DNA of 64,000 bases, from positions 1 through 64,000 of the forward strand of contig JANYAE010000056.1 in the NCBI GenBank assembly GCA_025355105.1, given 5' to 3'. Positions within the stretch are counted from its first letter, which is position 1; the number at the start of each line of letters is the position of its first letter. The notes beneath the pieces were generated by a model that was not told where the DNA came from, did not search any database, and saw nothing but the letters and a program-made list of their open reading frames with translations. The position numbers and the translations under genes are program-made. Source of the stretch: Pseudomonadota bacterium. Lineage in GTDB: Bacteria; Pseudomonadota; Gammaproteobacteria; Steroidobacterales; Steroidobacteraceae. Below, piece after piece: positions 42,871 through 51,243 of this stretch.

Positions 42871-44029
42871 GCGGAAGCAGTCTGTAGACCGTCCGGAAGT
42901 CGACATCGCGCACGACGGTGACGGACAGGCGAGCGCCTGGAGCGACACGGATGGTCGGTGGAATGCCGATCGTGTTTCGAAGTACCTCGGCGGCAACGTC
43001 GCGCGAGTCCTGCGCGTTATAGACGACCGCGCCGCCGCCCTGCCTGCGCGCCGTGAAGTCGGCGACGGCGGCGTCCAGAAGCGATAGGAGCACGGCGGCA
43101 CCGAAACGCTCACCCGTGTGGCGGTCAAGCGTCCCCGGCACACCGGCACGGCCCAGAGCGTCGGTGCCCGGTGACACCAGGCTGATGACGACACCTGTCG
43201 GCGTCCGTGCTTCGTCCCAGAGCACGGCGACGCGCGCCTGCCCGGCACGGACTTCACTGCGTGTCTCACCAACTAGCTTCGTCCCGCGCTCCATCAGCAC
43301 GACCCGGCCGTCGGCCCCGTACACGTCGGTCGCCAGCAGGCAGGTGGTGAGGCCCGCGTAGGTCGAGTCGATAGCCGTTTCGAGCGTGCAATCGAGAAAC
43401 GAGCCTTTGGGAAGCAGCCAGCGCCGGCTTGGAAGGACACCGGCGTCGGCGACCTTTGCGACGGTCGGCTGCAGCGCATCGACGAGCGTCGGCGGGCCTC
43501 CACCGCGCTCCGAATGTTGCGATGTCTGCGCGGCTGCGCCCACGTCACGCAGCGCGGCCGACCAGGCGTCGGCGCTCGACCGTGACGAGGTCGTCGAACG
43601 CGCGAGTACCGGAGCCGACTGCGTGAGCCGAGGGTCGGCGCGCGATTCGGCGAGCGTTGGGCGGCCGAGCCGCGCCGGCGGCTCGGCGTGCGGAGCAGCC
43701 CGTCCCTGGGCTGCAAGAGCGTCGCTGACGGTCCGTGTCTCTCCTTCCGCACTCGGTATCGGGGCGGCCGGCGGCTGCACCGGCGGAGGCCCCTCGAAGG
43801 CCGGCAGCTTCATCTCAGTCGCTATGGCGCTTCGCACGCCGCCCGTGCCGCTGGCCGCCTGCACCTTGACGTTGTCGTCCAAGTGAAAGTAGTACCAGAC
43901 GAGCACCGCCACGCCGACGAACAGCACCAGCGCTGCGGCCAGGTTCCGTTGCATGCGCACGGCGAAGGAGCGTGCGCCGATCACACGGGCGCCGGCCCGC
44001 TCACCTTCGACCACGGATTCCTTCGTCAT
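42857..44029 (-). CDS. virB10: Type IV secretion core protein VirB10
   Basis: A 390-residue TrbI/VirB10 protein. There is a cytoplasmic N-terminus, one membrane helix (about 29-48), a periplasmic Pro/Ala-rich linker (about 70-180) and the C-terminal beta-barrel domain (about 200-385; LLPKGSFLDCTLETAI, GERFGAAVLLSLLDA). It spans both membranes and links the ATPases to the outer-membrane core. Its start overlaps virB9 by 4 bases. Confidence 0.93.
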   Translation of the reverse strand: MTKESVVEGERAGARVIGARSFAVRMQRNLAAALVLFVGVAVLVWYYFHLDDNVKVQAASGTGGVRSAIATEMKLPAFEGPPPVQPPAAPIPSAEGETRTVSDALAAQGRAAPHAEPPARLGRPTLAESRADPRLTQSAPVLARSTTSSRSSADAWSAALRDVGAAAQTSQHSERGGGPPTLVDALQPTVAKVADAGVLPSRRWLLPKGSFLDCTLETAIDSTYAGLTTCLLATDVYGADGRVVLMERGTKLVGETRSEVRAGQARVAVLWDEARTPTGVVISLVSPGTDALGRAGVPGTLDRHTGERFGAAVLLSLLDAAVADFTARRQGGGAVVYNAQDSRDVAAEVLRNTIGIPPTIRVAPGARLSVTVVRDVDFRTVYRLLPHAER

Positions 44030-44826
44030 CGCGCCAGATCCCGCGTCGCCCGGTCAACGTCCGGATCAATCGTCCCCGTACCTGCCCGCCGCAGACTCGG
44101 GTGCGTGGCGCGGTCGACTACGCAGCCAACCTGACGGCCCCGGCGCAGCACAAAGCGCTCTGCAAGGCGGTGAACGACGACCTCGTCGTCCTCAACGTGC
44201 GTATTGACAAGGATCTCCTGGCCATCAGCCTCCGCCACGAATACGGCGGGCAGCGGCGCGTGCGCAGCGAACGTGAGCCGCAATTGCAATCCGTCATCCG
44301 CCGCGGCGGTCGGGCGCAACGAGGGGCTGCCGCAGTACCAGTAGTTCTGGTTCAGCCGTGGCCGGGGCGCGTCGAGACGATCGCCGGCAGCAACGGGCGG
44401 CACCTCCTCGGGGTAGCGGAACACGATGGAGTACACCGCCTCATCCGCACGCGGCGACCGCGCGAGCGCACGATAGTCGACGAAGTACGCCCGCCGGTTG
44501 GTCAGGATGGTCAGATTGGTACCGCCGTTCGCCTGCTTGGGCTTGAGCAGCAGATGATTGCCTTCGGCGCCGACGTCGAAACTCGACGTGTCGCCTGCCC
44601 CGAGGTTGACGAAGAATTCGTCCGCGGCAAACTCGAAATGGACGTGATAGCCAACGAAGACCGTCAGTGGCACAACGAGAGTGGGTCGATACTCGATCAC
44701 CCGCAGCCGCGGATCACCGCCTTCGTCCGCGAGCACCACCGGCCCGCTGAGAAGGGTAAGGGCCACCACCAGGGTGCCGAACGACCGGCAGCGGGCGATG
44801 CGGACGGTCGTTGCAATGTCCATCAT
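44026..44826 (-). CDS. virB9: Type IV secretion core protein VirB9
   Basis: A 266-residue CagX/VirB9 protein with a signal peptide (about 1-33). The N-terminal domain includes HVHFEFAADEFFVNLGAGDTSS and NLTILTNRRAYFVDYRA; the C-terminal domain (about 165-250) contains NQNYWYCGS, which in the family contacts VirB7. The tandem ATGATG at 44826 overlaps the virB8 stop. It forms the outer-membrane core with VirB7 and VirB10. Confidence 0.92.
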   Translation of the reverse strand: MMDIATTVRIARCRSFGTLVVALTLLSGPVVLADEGGDPRLRVIEYRPTLVVPLTVFVGYHVHFEFAADEFFVNLGAGDTSSFDVGAEGNHLLLKPKQANGGTNLTILTNRRAYFVDYRALARSPRADEAVYSIVFRYPEEVPPVAAGDRLDAPRPRLNQNYWYCGSPSLRPTAAADDGLQLRLTFAAHAPLPAVFVAEADGQEILVNTHVEDDEVVVHRLAERFVLRRGRQVGCVVDRATHPSLRRAGTGTIDPDVDRATRDLAR

Positions 44827-45560
44827 GGCGTTGCTCCGATCGTCACGGCCGCGGCCGCAGGACGCTCCGCCGCGGGACCCGCGACTTCCGGCTCGCGCCG
44901 GTATTCGAGGACCTTGAAGCCAAGAGGGTTCAGCGCGCGCAGCCGCACATCGGCCGACGGCGGCCCATACGCCGCCTGGAGCGTCGCAACGAAGTGCGCA
45001 AGATCCTCGCCGGCCCCGGCGCTTTTCTGGGTCGCGGTGAGGAATCGCACTTGCAACACCTCTGCCGTACCGCCGCGGCCCTGCTTCAGAAACGACACGG
45101 CCTGAACCTGCACGCGGACGTGGCTGCCGTCCGCATAGCGGCTCAGCGGCGAGTCGGGGTTGGCCCGGCTCCACGCCGCGGCCCACTGCTGGTTCATCGC
45201 GGCCGAATGATAGGCGCCGACCTGCTCGTAGTCAGACTCGGCAATCGCCGGAACGTATCGCTCTCTCTGCACGACATACTGCGTGACGAGGTGCCGGGTT
45301 ACCGACTCCGGCAGGTCGGCGGTCCCGGTGTATACCGGCACAACATCAACCACTCCCGTTGACGCCTCGACGCGGATCACGAACGGCTCGACGTGCTTGA
45401 GTGGCATCAGAGCCGCCAGCGCCGCGGTCGAGACCGCAGCGAGCACCGAAGCGCCGATCGCCACCCACCATGCGCGCCGCGCGCCTTGCCGGACGAGCGC
45501 CACATGATCGCGCTCCCAGCGCGATGCCGCCGCGAAATACTCCTGAACCTCGCTATCCAT
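44823..45560 (-). CDS. virB8: Type IV secretion inner-membrane protein VirB8
   Basis: A 245-residue VirB8-type protein: a short cytoplasmic N-terminus, one membrane helix (about 28-52) and a periplasmic NTF2-like domain (about 60-225; VTRHLVTQYVVQRERYVP). It nucleates the inner-membrane complex. A proline/alanine-rich tail follows the domain. It overlaps the upstream VirB7-like gene by 8 bases and virB9 downstream by 4 bases. Confidence 0.9.
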   Translation of the reverse strand: MDSEVQEYFAAASRWERDHVALVRQGARRAWWVAIGASVLAAVSTAALAALMPLKHVEPFVIRVEASTGVVDVVPVYTGTADLPESVTRHLVTQYVVQRERYVPAIAESDYEQVGAYHSAAMNQQWAAAWSRANPDSPLSRYADGSHVRVQVQAVSFLKQGRGGTAEVLQVRFLTATQKSAGAGEDLAHFVATLQAAYGPPSADVRLRALNPLGFKVLEYRREPEVAGPAAERPAAAAVTIGATP

Positions 45561-45690
45561 GGCGGCTGGCCTGCACGACGTTGATGGGCGTCCAAGGTCC
45601 GTGGCACTCCGGCTGCCGGTCGGTGCCGACGCATGCTGAGGTTGCCGCCAGCACCACCATCGCGACGAGCGCGCTGCGCATCCTTTTCAT
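45553..45690 (-). CDS. virB7: VirB7-like lipoprotein
   Basis: A 45-residue predicted lipoprotein: MKRMRSALVAMVVLAATSAC places the lipidated Cys at position 20 (the -3 residue is Thr, slightly atypical), followed by a short tail with a second Cys at 30 and the segment PWTPINVVQ. VirB7 proteins are tiny lipoproteins that bind VirB9. It overlaps virB6 upstream (ATGA) and virB8 downstream by 8 bases, exactly the expected position. It lacks the extra C-terminal N0 domain of bacteria-killing Xanthomonas-type systems. Confidence 0.75.
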   Translation of the reverse strand: MKRMRSALVAMVVLAATSACVGTDRQPECHGPWTPINVVQASRHG

Positions 45691-46640
45691 GTTCCATCTC
45701 CCGTTCGCATGCGACGCGCCGTCCGCCATTGCGGCGCTCTCACGGGCTCCGGCTCCGACACCGCGTCCGACGCCACCATCGCGACGACCTGCGCGACCCC
45801 GACCGTGCGCTGCGCGGCACGTTCCACTGAACCGAAGCCCGACAGCGCGAAGCCGCCCGCGATTCGCGCGGCGAGCGGCAATACCTGCCGCAATACCAGC
45901 AGCACCAGCCCCGCGGCGAGCGCAAGGTTGAGCGCATCCACCGTCATCAGCGCGGCTCCGCGTGCCGCCGTCTGCGCCGCGTACGCCTCGACGAGATCGA
46001 GCATGAGCGCGCAGACCATCACGGTGACGACGGCGACCAGCGCGTAGTTCGAGAGCTCGTGAAGCCAGGCCTCGAAGAACCGCCGGGTCGCGTCGAACAG
46101 CGCCATCAGGATGAACAGCGGCCCAAGCGCAAGGAGGACCGCGAGCGCGACGCGCGACAGCGCGATCAGGAACATCGTGTAGACGCAGACAAATCCGACG
46201 AGTGCGTAGATCGCAGCGGCGGCGATGTAGAAGCCGAGATCGCCCGTCAGGAGCCCGCCCTTGTCCCATAGCGACCCGGCGACAGCGCCGCCGCGGTCCC
46301 AAATCGCGTCGATCATGGCGACGGGATCGGTCGCGCCGACCAAACGCGCCGCGAGCTCGGCGGGCGCGACGAAGAAGGTGTCGACAATGAGGCTGTGGTA
46401 GAGCCAGAGCCGCAGCCCGACCCCGAAGACCGCCACTATCGAGAGCAGTCTCACCGCCGCGGTCACGATGGGCTCGTCCACTTTGCCGCGCAGGTGGAGG
46501 TAACCCCACACCATGACGTACACGACCGCCACCGTCACCGCGGCGGGCTCGATCGCCGCCGCAGTAGCCGCCGTGTGAACGGAGATGTACGCCGTCAGCC
46601 GCGCCGTCAGCCACGTCCAGAATGTCTGGAATACCATCAC
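45687..46640 (-). CDS. virB6: Type IV secretion inner-membrane channel VirB6
   Basis: A 317-residue polytopic TrbL/VirB6 protein with about seven hydrophobic helices. The central IALSRVALAVLLALGPLFI segment is the most conserved part of the family, and a periplasmic loop lies near 105-135. It forms the inner-membrane passage for substrate. The start overlaps the virB5 stop by 4 bases; the C-terminal 40 residues are polar and probably cytoplasmic. Confidence 0.9.
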   Translation of the reverse strand: MMVFQTFWTWLTARLTAYISVHTAATAAAIEPAAVTVAVVYVMVWGYLHLRGKVDEPIVTAAVRLLSIVAVFGVGLRLWLYHSLIVDTFFVAPAELAARLVGATDPVAMIDAIWDRGGAVAGSLWDKGGLLTGDLGFYIAAAAIYALVGFVCVYTMFLIALSRVALAVLLALGPLFILMALFDATRRFFEAWLHELSNYALVAVVTVMVCALMLDLVEAYAAQTAARGAALMTVDALNLALAAGLVLLVLRQVLPLAARIAGGFALSGFGSVERAAQRTVGVAQVVAMVASDAVSEPEPVRAPQWRTARRMRTGDGT

Positions 46641-47359
46641 GGCACCGGCGGGGCGGGCTGGAAGCGTGTGTTGAACGCGCCGTGACCCTGCAGTACGGCC
46701 TCACGCCGCGCGAGTTCGCGCGCCCCCCGCTCCGCATCCGTGGCCTGCGAGAGTGCGGCGAGCTTGATATTCTCGTTTGTCAGCATTGCCTGCTCCGCCC
46801 CAATCCTGCTCTGGAGCTCGGCGATGGCTTTGGCATCCGGCGCCGCCCGGATCTGATCGATGAGTACCGTCAGCGCCGCGAACCGTTCGCTGCTGCGCCC
46901 GTACGCGGCCCGCGCGACGGTCTGATTGGCGGCCACCGCGTCGCGCTCACCGCGGAGCAACGCCTGCAGGGCTGGCGGCAGGCGAGCGATGGCCTCTGGC
47001 GGAAGGACGGCGTTGGCTTCGCGCTGGGCGCGGGCGACGCGAGCAAGCGTCGGGTCTGCGCCGCCGCCGCCAGTGATGCTGGCGAGACCGAGCCAGTCGT
47101 TGGGCAGGTAGTTGCGCGCCGCCGGGCTGAGGCGCAACAGTTGCTCCATGCCGCGATTTCCAGTTAGCGCAGAGGACGTCTGGCGCAGCTGTCCGAGCTG
47201 CTCTCGCATGCCCTGGAGCTGCTCGTCCCACGCCATGATTTGCTGTAGCAGTTGCGTGATGGCGGCGACGTCGATGACTGGCATCGTCGCGCGGGCAACG
47301 CCGATTGACGCGAACAGCAACGGCACGCACATCGCGGACGCCTTGATGACCTTGTTCAT
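46637..47359 (-). CDS. virB5: Type IV secretion pilus-tip protein VirB5
   Basis: A 240-residue exported protein with a signal peptide (about 1-24, ending VARA) and a mostly helical body (QLLQQIMAWDEQLQGMREQL) typical of TrbJ/VirB5. Members sit at the pilus tip and contact recipient cells. VirB5 diverges quickly, so the call relies on fold pattern and on position between virB4 and virB6, with 4-base overlaps on both sides. Confidence 0.85.
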   Translation of the reverse strand: MNKVIKASAMCVPLLFASIGVARATMPVIDVAAITQLLQQIMAWDEQLQGMREQLGQLRQTSSALTGNRGMEQLLRLSPAARNYLPNDWLGLASITGGGGADPTLARVARAQREANAVLPPEAIARLPPALQALLRGERDAVAANQTVARAAYGRSSERFAALTVLIDQIRAAPDAKAIAELQSRIGAEQAMLTNENIKLAALSQATDAERGARELARREAVLQGHGAFNTRFQPAPPVP

Positions 47360-49818
47360 GGAACCTCCTGTGACTTAGGGGACAGGTCCTCTCCGAGGAA
47401 GCGCGGGAGCCACGCCTGTGGATCCGGACCAACATCGGCGATCAGGCGGTGCATCTCGGCAACCGTCGTGGAGCGTGCCGAGATGACCTTGAGTTCGGCT
47501 TCGAATCCCTTCAGATCGAGCTCGACGACCACGCTTTCGCGGCCCTGCTTGATCAGGAATCGGCGTGAGCCCGGCGTAAGTTCCGTGCGGACTAGTTCAA
47601 ATTCCCGCTCGGATAGGCCGAAGCCCTCGACGTAGTCGCGACGGTGGGCGTCCGCGTTCGGGAAGAACACCTTGGTTGGTGTCTGCTCAATCAGCGTGCG
47701 CGCGATGGGACTGCGCAGAACATCGTTCGGGCTCTGGGTCGCGAAGGCAATTACGCCGTTGCGCTTGCGCCAGGTCTTTGTGCCGTCGCTGGCCAGCGCC
47801 TCGAAGGCGCTGTCGGCGAGCAGCTTCGCGAACTCGTCGAGCCAGACGACGAGGCGGCGACCGTCGAGCAGCGACTCGAGCACATGAAACAGGTACTGCG
47901 TCAGCGGCCCGCGCACGACGTCGTCGTCCAGGACGGCCGTCATATCGAAGCCCAGGATCGGCGACGCACCGAGCAATGGCACGATGCGGTCACGTGGCGA
48001 GTCGAAGACATTGGCGTACTCACCACCGCTAACGGCGCACCAGATCGCGAGGCGCGCGTGGAGCCCGTCGGGGGGCGTCGGATCGAGGAATTCGAGCAAG
48101 CGGGACAGACGGCGTGATGCGGGTTCCAGAGTCAGAACACCGTTGACGGCCTGCTCGAGCTCAGCCTCTTCGCGGACGGACAACGGGCGCGACGCGCGGT
48201 GGACCAGCGCCTGGGTCCAGCTGCGCAGGAACGCGCGATTCGCCGGGGTCGCCTCGAGTTGCATCGGATTGCAGCCCGTGGTGATTCCGCGCCTGAACGT
48301 GAGGTACTGGCCACCCATCGCACGCACCAGGATCTCGAGGCCCCGGTCCTTGTCGAACACAACCTGCGTCGCACCGTGCTTGAGCAACAGGCACAGGCAG
48401 AAGCCGAGAAACACGGTTTTGCCGGAGCCGGTTGGCCCGCAGACGAACGTGTGCCCGGTGTCGCGGCGGCTGCCACCGTCCGGGTCGCGCGGGTCGGATG
48501 CGTGCAAGGAGAAATGGTACGGGGAGCCGGCGCTCGTCTTCAGCACCGTCAATGCTTCACCCCAATGATTGCCGCTCGCCCGCCCACTCGGAAAATTGTG
48601 CAGCGGCGCGAGGCCCGCGAAGTTCCGACTGGTGATCGGGGCACGTCGCGGTCGGGCGGCGAAGTTGCCGGGCAGCTGCCCCCAGAATGCGGCCTCCAAC
48701 GCAAGGTCTTCGCGAGCCGTCACGATGCCGGCGTCGCCGAGCACCGCCCTCGCGGTGGCGATCGATTGCTCGAGGAGCGCCAGCGCGTCCGCGGCACCAG
48801 AATCCGACGCGCCGCGGGGCTCGGTCATCAGCTGCAACGTCAAGTGATGGTCCCCCATCACGAACTCGTTGCTGCCGAGCTGGTCGAGTGCGACCTTCAG
48901 GGCCGTGGCCTGCGACACGGCGACATCGGCGGCGTTCCTCAGCCGGTGGTATTGCCGTGACAACAGGCCGAGGGCAGCCGACTTCGCGAGGAAGGCAAAG
49001 CTCTGCGTCAGGATGAAAGGGAATGGCGCGGTGAGCAGGCGGTTGAGGTGGCCGGGAGTCGTCGGCGAAGGGTATTCCTTGATGCCGAGGAAGGCACCGA
49101 AGCGGGTCTCGGTTGCCGTCCGGTACTCGATCGTCTCCCACCCGAACAGCAGTCGCGTGGTCGCGAGCGCCTCGTGAACCGGCGCAAACGGCAGCGGGAC
49201 GTCCCGCGACTCGCCGTTGATCAGGAGTGACAGGAACTGCAGCAACGACGAGCATTGGTGGCCGTGACGCTCGTAGCAACCGAGCCCGACCGGGTCGTAG
49301 GCCTCGAGCGCTGCTTCAAGCTGGCTCGCGAGCTTGGTGGCGATCGACAGGCTCGCGGCGCGGTCGGCTGCCACCGCGCCGGCGTCGCGGCGAGCCGCGA
49401 ACGCCAGGGCTGCCGACACCGCGCGCGCTCCGAGCGGGCGGTAAAGCATCGTCACGTACAGCTCGTTCGCCCACAAGGTCTCGTGCTGCAGCCGGCGCCG
49501 GTACCGCAGCAGCAGGCGCCGCGCGAAGCCCGGCGGTGCGTCGGTGGCGGGCAGCGAGCGCTCCCGCCGCCGCACGACGTGCGTCCAAAGCGCGACCTCC
49601 GGGCTCGCCATGTTGCGAAGCCACGAGTTGAGCCGCTCGTGGGCCGAATTGACCTCGATGTCGTCCGCACACTCGAAGCTCAGTCCGGTCAGGCGCCACG
49701 CCAGCACGTAGTCACCGGACGCCGTGACGAGGACGCGTGGCGCGACGTGCGCGCGATAGGGTATTTGCACCGCGGCCGGCGCATCCGCGGCCATCGGGTT
49801 GGCGATGCGGCGCGTCAT
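47356..49818 (-). CDS. virB4: Type IV secretion ATPase VirB4
   Basis: An 820-residue CagE/TrbE/VirB4 ATPase. The N-terminal half is the membrane-docking region; the C-terminal half is a RecA-like motor with Walker A CGPTGSGKT (460-468) and Walker B RRLVVWLDEFAKLL. The nearby FATQSPNDVL corresponds to the motor's sensor region. It energises pilus biogenesis with VirB11. Start and stop overlap virB3 and virB5 by 4 bases each. Confidence 0.95.
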   Translation of the reverse strand: MTRRIANPMAADAPAAVQIPYRAHVAPRVLVTASGDYVLAWRLTGLSFECADDIEVNSAHERLNSWLRNMASPEVALWTHVVRRRERSLPATDAPPGFARRLLLRYRRRLQHETLWANELYVTMLYRPLGARAVSAALAFAARRDAGAVAADRAASLSIATKLASQLEAALEAYDPVGLGCYERHGHQCSSLLQFLSLLINGESRDVPLPFAPVHEALATTRLLFGWETIEYRTATETRFGAFLGIKEYPSPTTPGHLNRLLTAPFPFILTQSFAFLAKSAALGLLSRQYHRLRNAADVAVSQATALKVALDQLGSNEFVMGDHHLTLQLMTEPRGASDSGAADALALLEQSIATARAVLGDAGIVTAREDLALEAAFWGQLPGNFAARPRRAPITSRNFAGLAPLHNFPSGRASGNHWGEALTVLKTSAGSPYHFSLHASDPRDPDGGSRRDTGHTFVCGPTGSGKTVFLGFCLCLLLKHGATQVVFDKDRGLEILVRAMGGQYLTFRRGITTGCNPMQLEATPANRAFLRSWTQALVHRASRPLSVREEAELEQAVNGVLTLEPASRRLSRLLEFLDPTPPDGLHARLAIWCAVSGGEYANVFDSPRDRIVPLLGASPILGFDMTAVLDDDVVRGPLTQYLFHVLESLLDGRRLVVWLDEFAKLLADSAFEALASDGTKTWRKRNGVIAFATQSPNDVLRSPIARTLIEQTPTKVFFPNADAHRRDYVEGFGLSEREFELVRTELTPGSRRFLIKQGRESVVVELDLKGFEAELKVISARSTTVAEMHRLIADVGPDPQAWLPRFLGEDLSPKSQEVP

Positions 49819-50165
49819 AGCTCACCCCGCCAACCGACGATCGGCCACGGAGGAGTCGAGCCGTGATCCGCTGTTCGCGGGCGGAAGGGGCCGTAGCTGA
49901 TGGCCCGCCAACGATGCCGCCCACGGAACCCGGCGCGCGCACGGACCTGCGCCCAGACCGCGAGCAATTCGAAGGCACGGGGCTCGGCGAGGCAAATGAG
50001 CCACGCCAGCCCGTGCAGCGGCAAGGCGACGAGCAGCCACAGCAGATTGCGCGTGACGAGGAACAATTCGAGGGTGATGAATGCATTCGCGAGCAGCGCC
50101 GCATACGGCACGCCAAGCGCCATCGCCGGCCGTGTGACGCCTACGAACAACGGGTCGGCGGTCAC
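49815..50165 (-). CDS. virB3: Type IV secretion protein VirB3
   Basis: A 116-residue protein of the VirB3 family. The opening DPLFVGVTRPAMALGVPY is the family signature, followed by two closely spaced membrane helices (about 18-55) and a cytoplasmic tail. GTG 50165 is the start because the signature begins at once. It lies 22 bases after virB2 and overlaps virB4 by 4 bases. It associates with VirB4 at the inner membrane. Confidence 0.9.
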   Translation of the reverse strand: MTADPLFVGVTRPAMALGVPYAALLANAFITLELFLVTRNLLWLLVALPLHGLAWLICLAEPRAFELLAVWAQVRARAGFRGRHRWRAISYGPFRPRTADHGSTPPWPIVGWRGEL

Positions 50166-50187
50166 GCCGCCGGCGGAGTGCGCCGCG

Positions 50188-50475
50188 CTAGACACCGGCG
50201 AGACCCCGCACCCAAGCCACGATCTGCGGCGCCCCGAAGACCAGCAGGATCCCAAGGGCGCCGCCGGCGGCCCAACTCCAGCTGATTCGGTTGAACCAGG
50301 CGCCGACGCCAAGCGCCATCACGGCGATCACCGCGATCGGCGTCAGGATCGTCAGAAAGTTTGTCTGGAATGCCGCTGCGCCGGTCGCAAACGGACTCGT
50401 CTGCGCGGCGGCGGACGAGACATGGACAGCGAGCAGCGGCCATAGGGCCGAACGGCGTGCGAAATGGCGGTTCAT
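50188..50475 (-). CDS. virB2: Type IV secretion pilin VirB2
   Basis: A 95-residue prepilin. It has a long signal peptide (cleavage likely after SSAAA near 24) and two hydrophobic helices (about 42-60 and 64-90) separated by a short polar loop (FNRISWSW), the VirB2/TrbC layout. A near-perfect ribosome site (aaggagg, 4 bases upstream) supports ATG 50475 and suggests high expression. It is the first gene of the operon, divergent from tetR. Confidence 0.88.
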   Translation of the reverse strand: MNRHFARRSALWPLLAVHVSSAAAQTSPFATGAAAFQTNFLTILTPIAVIAVMALGVGAWFNRISWSWAAGGALGILLVFGAPQIVAWVRGLAGV

Positions 50476-50563
50476 CGGGCCTCCTTCTTGGGTAGGTCCA
50501 GCATCGCCCCGCGCGCTCCGCAGCCGTGAGCCACGAAACCCGCGCGATCGTCGAATTACGGCA

Positions 50564-50592
50564 TTGCGTCGGTTTATACGGCCGTATAAACT
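50564..50592 (+). promoter_or_regulatory. Candidate tetR promoter
   Basis: TTGCGT (50564-50569) and TAAACT (50587-50592) are spaced by 17 bases. A transcript would start at or within a base or two of the tetR ATG (50599), implying a leaderless or nearly leaderless mRNA; consistently, no Shine-Dalgarno precedes the gene. The -10 lies inside the operator palindrome. Confidence 0.45.
50572..50591. promoter_or_regulatory. Perfect 20-bp palindromic operator for TetR
   Basis: GTTTATACGGCCGTATAAAC reads the same on both strands over all 20 bases, and is AT-rich at the arms in a GC-rich genome. It ends 7 bases before the tetR start, covers the likely tetR -10, and lies 97 bases upstream of virB2. 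This is the standard geometry of an autoregulatory TetR-family operator. Confidence 0.85.
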
Positions 50593-50598
50593 GCTCCG

Positions 50599-51243
50599 AT
50601 GGGTATCGCAGCCCTCGCCCGCAGCTCGACGCGTGACCAGCTGCTGACTGCCGGTCGCGAAATCGTGCTGAAGCGCGGCTTTCAGGAATTGACGGTGCGC
50701 GAGGTGGCGGCCGCCGCAGGCGCGAACCTTGGCAGCTTCGTCTATCACTTCGGCACCCGCGACGCGTTCATCCGGACGCTGATCGAGGAGTGGTACGCGC
50801 CGCTGTTGTCCCGCGTGGCTGTCGTGGCCGATAGCGCCGGAGCCCCCATCGACCGGCTGCGTCGCGCGATCCTCCAGCTCGTCGATTTCGGCGCCGAGCA
50901 AGACGCATTCATGGGCCGCCTGCTGATGGCCGCGGCTGGCGGCGAAAAGGCTGCCCGCGAGTTCGCGCGATCGCTTGCCGGCCGCCATCCGCGGTTGCTC
51001 GTTTCACTGATCGCGGAGGCTCAGGCGGATGGCGCGCTCGTCGAGGAGCACCCGCTGCAAGTGCTCTGCTTCCTGATGGCTTCCGTCGGCCTGCCGCGCC
51101 TGCTCGCGAACGCGTGGCAGGGCCCGTCGCTATTCAGCAAGACCGTCTCCGCCGCGCTCGGGCAGATCGCACGCGATCGCGAGCGGATCGTGCAGCGCCT
51201 CGACTGGGCGATTCGCGGGCTCACTCCGCAAGGATTCCGATGA
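50599..51243 (+). CDS. TetR/AcrR-family regulator of the efflux operon
   Basis: A 214-residue TetR-family repressor. The helix-turn-helix is at about 28-58 (TVREVAAAAGANLGSFVYHFG). The C-terminal domain is helical and would bind a small ligand. The gene heads the ybhG-F-S-R/outer-membrane-factor operon, overlapping ybhG by 4 bases, as cecR does in E. coli. It should repress itself and the pump through the palindrome directly upstream; control of the divergent virB operon is possible. Confidence 0.92.
   Translation: MGIAALARSSTRDQLLTAGREIVLKRGFQELTVREVAAAAGANLGSFVYHFGTRDAFIRTLIEEWYAPLLSRVAVVADSAGAPIDRLRRAILQLVDFGAEQDAFMGRLLMAAAGGEKAAREFARSLAGRHPRLLVSLIAEAQADGALVEEHPLQVLCFLMASVGLPRLLANAWQGPSLFSKTVSAALGQIARDRERIVQRLDWAIRGLTPQGFR

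Noticed and set aside
41848-50475. Xanthomonas-type bacteria-killing T4SS
   Set aside because: The VirB7-like protein is only 45 residues and lacks the N0 domain, and no immunity/effector pairs are visible.
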